Below, piece after piece: positions 58,617-64,000 of a stretch of DNA of 64,000 nucleotides. The notes below the pieces were generated by a model, which saw only the letters and a list, made by a program, of their open reading frames with translations, did not search any database and was not told the origin of the DNA. How positions within the stretch are numbered: the stretch's first letter is position 1; every line of letters starts with the position of its first letter. The DNA comes from Megamerina dolium. Taxonomy: Eukaryota > Arthropoda > Insecta > Diptera > Megamerinidae. The position numbers were made by a program, and so were the translations under genes. Location: assembly GCA_963854835.1 (NCBI GenBank), contig OY978527.1, positions 24,518,557 through 24,582,556 of the forward strand, in the 5' to 3' direction.

Positions 58617-60220
58617 TGTGTATCTTAGTATTTTATATCTATTTTTATAACTTATTAGCTTCTACTGGCAATTTGCCACTTCGGATGCTGATTTTCTTGG
58701 TTCCCTGTTTCTGTTGAGCCGCTTTCTTATATTGTACTGTTATTGGACGAAGTTCTTGTTAATTCCGCGTTGCTTTATATTTTGTTCTCGATGTTGAAAC
58801 TGCTTTAATGTGTCGAAGAAGATTTATTTGGAATGTAGAATTTTGCTCGCTGCACTGCACTCTTTTATATTTGCGTTTTCCGGTGTGATATTGACCATTG
58901 TTGTAATTGGCTGAGTTGTAGGACTATTTTTTTTCTCTTTCATCGGTGCTACTCTTGTATACCACGTAGATTTCTTGCTCGCCGTGATATAACGTGGTGT
59001 CCAATGTTTGAAGGGTTATTACATTACTCCTTTGTAGCATCAGCGTTGTTGTTACTCCATTGTAGCATCAGCGTTGTTGAGGTGTTATCGTGTCTCCTTT
59101 TTATACTCGTGTGACTGACGATTTAATCTGCTTATTAAATGCTTATCTTTGCAATGTTTATACTTCAGCATTATTTACAAGATGGAAGCTCAATGCACGT
59201 GTTTAGTCTGGTATGTACATTTTCTCTCAACATACCGCATTCGATGGATGAACAACATCTTGCAGTGTGATTATTTTTTGGATGCAACACTACTAAGATA
59301 TATCGTTATGTGACACCCTGTAACCCATTGTCAAATGCGCGACAACTGAGTCAATAATAGGCGTTCACTATCCAGATAAAAACGTAACACATGAGTCTTG
59401 TATGTACACACTGTGTATTGCTTCTGCTATATATCGAACAGTCCAAGTATTTCATGAGAATGCTGCTTATTCTGTTGACTTTATTTAACGCTGTACCACT
59501 TGGTTCAGGATATTGGAACTCATGTATGTAACTTCAACTCGATTACCTATTTGGTCTCTACCAACATCGCTGTATAAATCTTTTCCGGTGTGTCTAAACC
59601 TTGCTGGATAAGTTGTCTTTCTACTGTGTCCACGTTCCTCTCTACTTGAGATGGCGAGATTACCAGTAATATACCTATTCAATTATTTTCTACCAAGTCT
59701 AAAACTTTTACATTTATTTTTCGTAATTACAAATGCATCGTTGTTTTACATATTGTATAATTTGACAACAACGTTGCAATTTCCTTCTGTTGCAATAACA
59801 AACTTTTCTGCACTGTTCGATTGTGCATATTTTCATCTCAGACCGTGGAAGATGGAATGGTAACCCGTTATGTTAATTCTCTCCATTTATTCTATAACTT
59901 CTGTTTTCTGTTGATATGACTGACCTATTTTTCATAATGATTTCCTAAACCTATTTATTTCTATACTAACTCGAACTTAACTATTTGATTGCTTGAAATG
60001 CTTGACTAATTAATTTGCCCGTGCTCATGAGTATCCACACCGGATTACAATTCAACGCGATGTATTGCAACAGATGTGGTTATACATATGACCATGGCAA
60101 CTTGCCCTATTATATGTCCTGAACGTTAACTGATAGTTCCTACTTAATACTATTGTATTTTATATCCTGACTAAAAAAAAATTTCCTTTCTACCACAATC
60201 ACTATGAATTCGTTAAACTA

Positions 60221-61499
60221 AAGGGTTATCCATTTTGCGGATTTCAAAAGTAACTGTAAATAAAACACATAAAATATTTTTTATAATGATATTTTTTTTT
60301 ATTATAAAGTTTGAACTTTGACATTATGTGTGAAATACTACATCATTTAAATGACCACCACGCGAATTGTTGCAAGCATCGATTTTTTTGAGGTAATTTT
60401 CGACCACTTTTTGACACATATTGGGCGGTATCTCAGCCATAACGTGACGAATGTTGGTTTTTAGGTGCTCAAGAGTAAAAGGTTTATCTGCAAAAACACG
60501 GTCTTTCGCGTAGCCCCACAAAAAAAAGTCAAGCGGTGTCAAGTCGCATGATCTTGGTGGCCACTTGATTCGCCACGACGAGAAATTACGCGGCCAGAAA
60601 ATGTCTCTTGCAATAAAGCCATATTCGCTCGAGTTGTGTGGCATGTGGCACCGTCTTGTTGAAACCACATATTCTCTAAGTCGTATTCTTCAATAGCAGA
60701 TAAAAAAAAGTCGGTTATCATATGACCATAACGCTCCGAATTGACGGTGACAGTCGTTCCATCGTCGTTTTCGAAGGAGTAAGGTCCAATCACACCTCCG
60801 GACCAAAGAGCGCACCAAGCAGTGACTTTTTGTGGATGTAGTGGCCTCTCTTCAATTACTTGAGGATTCTCAGAACCCCAAATACGACAATTTTGCTTGT
60901 TAAAATACCCACCGAGTGAGAAATGTGCTTCGTCGCTGAAGAAAATTTTGTTCGAAAAATCGCCGTCCACCGCCTGTTGTTCAAGCACCCATTCGACGTA
61001 TCTACGACGTTGTGAATGGTCAGCTGGCTTCAGTTGTTGTGTGAGCTGGATTTTATATGGATGTAGGTGTAAATGTGCCGTAAGACAGTCCTAATTCCTG
61101 AGAACGACGTGGAATCGACACATTCGGGTCTTCGGCAACACTTTCACTTACAGCAGCGATATTTTCGGTGGTATGACCGAAACGATGATGCACAGGCCTG
61201 ACAATATCTGTAACCGATCCAGTCTCTTCATATTTCTTCACAATTTTGCCAATTGCTTGCGTAGTTGGACGATTATGTAAACCATAATCTCCTCTTAAAG
61301 CACGATATGTGGCTGTGGCAGAATCACCATTTTTGTAGTAGGTTTTTACAATTTTAATGCGTTGTGCGATAGTTAAGCGATCCATTTTCGCAAATGTTAG
61401 ACTTTGAACTGAAAAAGAAAGAAATTGTTTTAAAAACTCAGTTTGACAGATGTCGAATTCTAGCCCTATACTTTTGAAACCGCGAAATGGATAACCCTT
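60221..61499 (-). mobile_element. DD41D mariner (rosa type), copy 2
   Basis: 1,279 bp, complete, with terminal repeats AAGGGTTATCCATTT and TA on both sides. Opposite orientation to copy 1, with which it shares nearly all sequence. Confidence 0.93.
60324..61385 (-). pseudogene. Mariner transposase, DD41D, copy 2
   Basis: ATG at 61385. The first frame (to 61053) ends in SYGTFTPTSI because about 26 bp present in copy 1 are missing. The second (60988-60539) holds VDGDFSNKIFFSDEAHFSLG and FQQDGATCHTT; the third (60668-60324) continues WPPRSCDLTPLDFFLWGYAK to the normal end NDVVFHT. The one-base slip between second and third frames is the same as in copy 1. The third acidic residue (LTPLD) is intact here. 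Confidence 0.92.
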
Positions 61500-61504
61500 T
61501 ATTA

Positions 61505-61745
61505 TTACTTATTGATAAAAATGTTTTAGTACATTATTATGGTACTTTTTACCATTTTGTACGATTTTGATAGTCGTCGTTACTGGGCTGTTCACATTTA
61601 TCACTTCGTATGTTCCAGTCCAGATGGAACTAAATTTTTTTTTTCTAGTCTGATTTCTCAGCAATACTTTATCACCTATTTTAAAAATTATTGGGTGTCG
61701 AATTGAATTTTAGCTAATTTCTTTGCTTTTTCCTGATTTTCCCTC
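61505..61745 (-). pseudogene. Gypsy integrase C-terminal relic
   Basis: The minus strand reads, with frame changes, VIKYC/GDKVLL-like sequence, KFSSIWTGTYEVINVNSPVT and IVQNGKKYH before a stop. This is the form of the C-terminal GPY/F segment of gypsy-type integrases (IWTGPYEVI). Mariner copy 2 is inserted just past its end. It is too short to name a family. Confidence 0.65.
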
Positions 61746-61789
61746 ACTAACTCATGTGACCTCTGTTTTTTTTTTTCTCCTTTAAACTC

Positions 61790-63459
61790 CTAGTTGGAGC
61801 ATAGGGCCTCCACAAGGCTTCGCCATCGCACACGGTTTTGGGCAGTTGATCTAGCGCCTTCCCATGTGATGCCGGCAGCAGATAGCTCACCCAGTATTGA
61901 TCGTCTCCAGGTGTTTCTTGGTCGTCCGCGGACTCTGCTCCCCTGCGGATTCCACTCAAGCGACATTCGCGTGATGCCATCTGGTTGCTTTCTTAGCGTG
62001 TGACCAATCCAACGCCACTTTCTACGCTTGAAATAGTGTTAGGCCAGAAAATTCTACAAATGATCCTCAAACACTTGTTGACGAAAGCTTGCAGTCTCTG
62101 CGTGATGGAGTTCGAGATCAGCCATGTTTCACTTCCGTACAGTAGTGTCGATTTCACACATGCGGAGAATATTCGTAATTTCGTGCGTCTGGATATTTGG
62201 GAATTTGCCCATACTTCTTTTAGACGGTCAAATGGTGTCTTTGCTTTGCTTAGCCTGCAGTTAGCATCCTCCTCAGCTCCCTCGTCTGTTGCTATCGTGC
62301 AACCGAGGTAGCAGAAACTTTCGACGAACTCAATCGCACAGCCGTCAATCATTATATGGCTTCTATTGGAATGATTGATTCTCATAGCTTTGGTCTTCGC
62401 AATATTTATCTCTAATCCGACGGTGCGTGCCAGCGCGACTAAACTGTTCGCCTTCGCTTGCATATCGGAGAATTTGTGCGAGAGGATACAAATGTCATCG
62501 GCAAAGTCCAAGTCCCCAAACCCGCGCGCGCGATTCCACACAATGCCAGTTCCCTTGTGCTGAGTGAGGCTGCTCATGACGTCATCAAGCACAATGGCGA
62601 AGAGAAGCGGGGAGAGAGGGCAGCTCTGCCGCACTCCAGCGTTGGTCGTGAATGAATCACTGATGTTACCATTGTGTAGAACCGCCAACTCAGAGTTCTC
62701 GTAAAGCGCCATTATGAGGCGAATCAGCTTCAGGGGGACACCTTTTCTACTCAAAGCCATCCAGATGGAATCACGCTTAAGTGTGTCGAATGCCTTCTTG
62801 AAGTCGACGAACAGCATCTATAGTGGGGAGCGCCATTCAATCGATTGCTCGACGATGATACGAAGTGTGTTAGCCTGGTCAACGCAGCTACGTTTCGGGC
62901 GAAATCCAGCCTGTTCGTTCCTTAAAGCATTCTCAACGCACTTTAGTCTATTCTGTATAAGTGATGCCAGAATTTTGTAGATGGAATTGAGCAAGGTTAT
63001 TCCTCTCCAGTTGCTACAGTCGCGCAGATAACCCTTTTTCGGAAGCTTAACGATGATGCCCTTCATCCAAGAGGGAGGTAGCTTTTCGCTGTCCCAAACA
63101 GCAGCTATGTGAGGATGCAGAATTTCAGCTGATGTTTGTGGGTTGGCTCTCAGCAATTCTGGCGGAATGCCGTCAATGCCCGCTGCTTTGTTAAGCTTAA
63201 GCTTCTTAATTACGTCTCTTATTTCCGCTATGCTTGGGCATGAAGTTGTTATTCTGCTATTGACTCTGGTGTTGTCGAGTTGACAGCTATTACTATCCTC
63301 AGTGAGAGTGGTGTTGCTGATTGCTTCAAAGTGATCTTTCCATCTCTGCATTTGTTCATCGCTACTCGTTAGTAAGGTGCCACTTTGATCTCTTATTGGC
63401 AGATTTCTGTTGGTTTGCCGGTTGTTTAGGCTGCCAATCAGGCGAAACAGCTGTCGCAT
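61790..63459 (-). pseudogene. LINE reverse transcriptase, broken
   Basis: Frame 63459-62818: LKLNKAAGIDGIPPELLR, WMKGIIVKLPKKGYLRDC, NWRGITLLNSIYKILAS and NEQAGFRPKRSCVDQ, ending at a TAG (62820-62818) just before motif A. The same frame resumes at 62817: FVDFKKAFDTLKRD (A), GVRQSCPLSPLLFAIVLDDV (B) and LDFADDICILSH (C), with SCYLGC-type YLGCTIATDEG and TLLYGSETW, ending at 61993. A frame change near 62000 adds RKWRWIGHTLRKQPDGITR, RGRPRNTWRRSI and NRVRWRSLVEALC. So there is one nonsense codon and at least one shift. Confidence 0.88.
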
Positions 63460-63734
63460 ATTATTTGCTCCTGCTGCGGCCTCGGCATCACTAAGCTGCC
63501 TTTTTAGATCGTTTCTGCTCTGTATGATGCCGCAAGAGAGGTCAGAGATCCATGGCTTTCGGTGGGCGGGTTTAACTGTGCCAAGTTGTTCATCTGCTAC
63601 GTGCCTGTGGTGCTAGTAGTTTCCCAGCTGGTGCCTTCGTTGTTGTTAATTAGCTTTTCACGTAGTTTGCTGACTATTTCGTTTCTGGTGTCGATATTCC
63701 GCAGATATTGTACGTTATAGCGCTTATGTCTGCA

Positions 63735-63983
63735 TTATACGTCAAATTTCTTTCTGCATTTCAGCTTGATCTTTATGTCACCAGTGATGAGCTCGTGATC
63801 ACTATCAATATCGGCTCCCCTTCTATTTCTGACATCACGTAGCGAACCTCTCCACTTCCGACTGACACAGATGTGGTCTATCTGGTTTCGAGTTTTACCA
63901 TTCGGCAAGGTCCATGTGTATTTATGAATTTCCTTGTGAGAAAATATGGAACCGCCAATAACCAGTTGGAAGGTTTGACACAC
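63735..63983 (-). pseudogene. LINE endonuclease C-terminal part
   Basis: TWTLPNGKTRNQIDHICVS, then RRGADIDSDHELITGDIKIK, the last motifs (NQIDHI, SDH) of an APE-type endonuclease. It continues beyond the window on the upstream side. Between 63735 and 63460 the linker shows stops. Confidence 0.85.
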
Positions 63984-64000
63984 TTCTATTAGCCTCTCGC

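Larger units (their letters stand above)
58378..60220. other. AT-rich region, possibly a minus-strand LTR remnant
   Basis: No gene recognised. On the minus strand there is a TATAAAAAGG at about 59103-59094. Because gypsy integrase sequence lies further upstream on that strand (61745-61505), part of this could be env-side or LTR remnant, but I found no second LTR. It also holds a 27-bp unit repeated twice near 59030-59080 and the 58-bp tandem listed separately. Confidence 0.35.
61790..63983 (-). mobile_element. LINE of the RTE/CR1-like group, 5' end outside window
   Basis: Minus-strand element running off the right edge: endonuclease end (63983-63735), linker (to 63460), reverse transcriptase (63459-61993) and C-terminal region to a stop near 61790. 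The clade is uncertain; it is not the same family as the RTE at 40606-43985. Confidence 0.8.

Noticed and set aside
59485..59863. Opposing frames at 59485-59682 (-) and 59651-59863 (+), considered as env remnant
   Set aside because: I recognise no env motif, so no function is claimed.

Overview
This is a repeat-dense stretch of an insect nuclear genome. It is most likely from a higher fly, and a tephritid fruit fly is my guess. The pointers are AT-rich DNA, long (TA)n tracts, many dipteran-type transposable elements (LOA, R1, RTE and jockey-group LINEs; Ty1/copia and Ty3/gypsy elements; Tc1/mariner families including a DD41D 'rosa'-type mariner; P-superfamily relics), a tRNA-headed SINE, and two nuclear copies of insect mitochondrial DNA (cox3 and cox1) in which TGA stands at Trp positions. 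I recognise no host protein-coding gene, no standalone tRNA or rRNA gene, no CRISPR array and nothing bacterial. Almost every long reading frame belongs to a mobile element, and most are broken.

Layout. 1-2.0 kb: minus-strand relic of a P-superfamily transposase. 2.03-7.07 kb: LOA-clade LINE (copy 1) with a 15-bp target-site duplication. 7.2-8.9 kb: truncated SINE, (TA)n and an RTE 3' fragment. 8.9-13.75 kb: two nearly identical 1.9-kb composite units in inverted orientation around an RTE fragment; the right unit is bracketed by a 72-bp direct duplication of RTE sequence. 14.04-15.70 kb: Tc1-like transposon sitting in a (TA)n tract. 15.9-17.2 kb: SINE copies and a DD34D mariner relic. 18.7-19.3 kb: an internally deleted P-like gene (THAP start plus C-terminal end). 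20.6-24.4 kb: two jockey-type fragments around a minus-strand gypsy relic. 25.5-28.5 kb: a second gypsy relic and a LINE RNase H relic.

28.9-36.5 kb: a Ty1/copia element split by three nested insertions, each with readable target duplications: a jockey/CR1-group LINE with a (CAA)n tail, a Tc1-like element with IR/DR ends, and SINE copies. 37.16-39.18 kb: numt cox3, two copies of a MITE-like repeat, and numt cox1 in the opposite orientation. 39.2-47.2 kb: an R1-clade LINE interrupted by a nearly intact RTE element (one 992-codon frame with two nonsense codons). 48.06-53.19 kb: LOA copy 2 with its own target duplication. 53.28-56.98 kb: a very young LTR element whose LTRs differ only by a 10-bp indel. 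Its protease, reverse transcriptase and RNase H have been deleted, leaving a SAP-domain Gag fused in frame to integrase. 57.3-61.5 kb: two inverted DD41D mariners sharing one frameshift. 61.5-64 kb: a gypsy integrase tail and another LINE on the minus strand.

The window is therefore a nested archive of insertions. The order of events can be read from target duplications, LTR identity and interrupted frames. The most unusual items are the inverted composite units with the 72-bp duplication, the young Gag-integrase LTR element, and the repeated placement of (TA)n tracts at transposon breakpoints and SINE tails.
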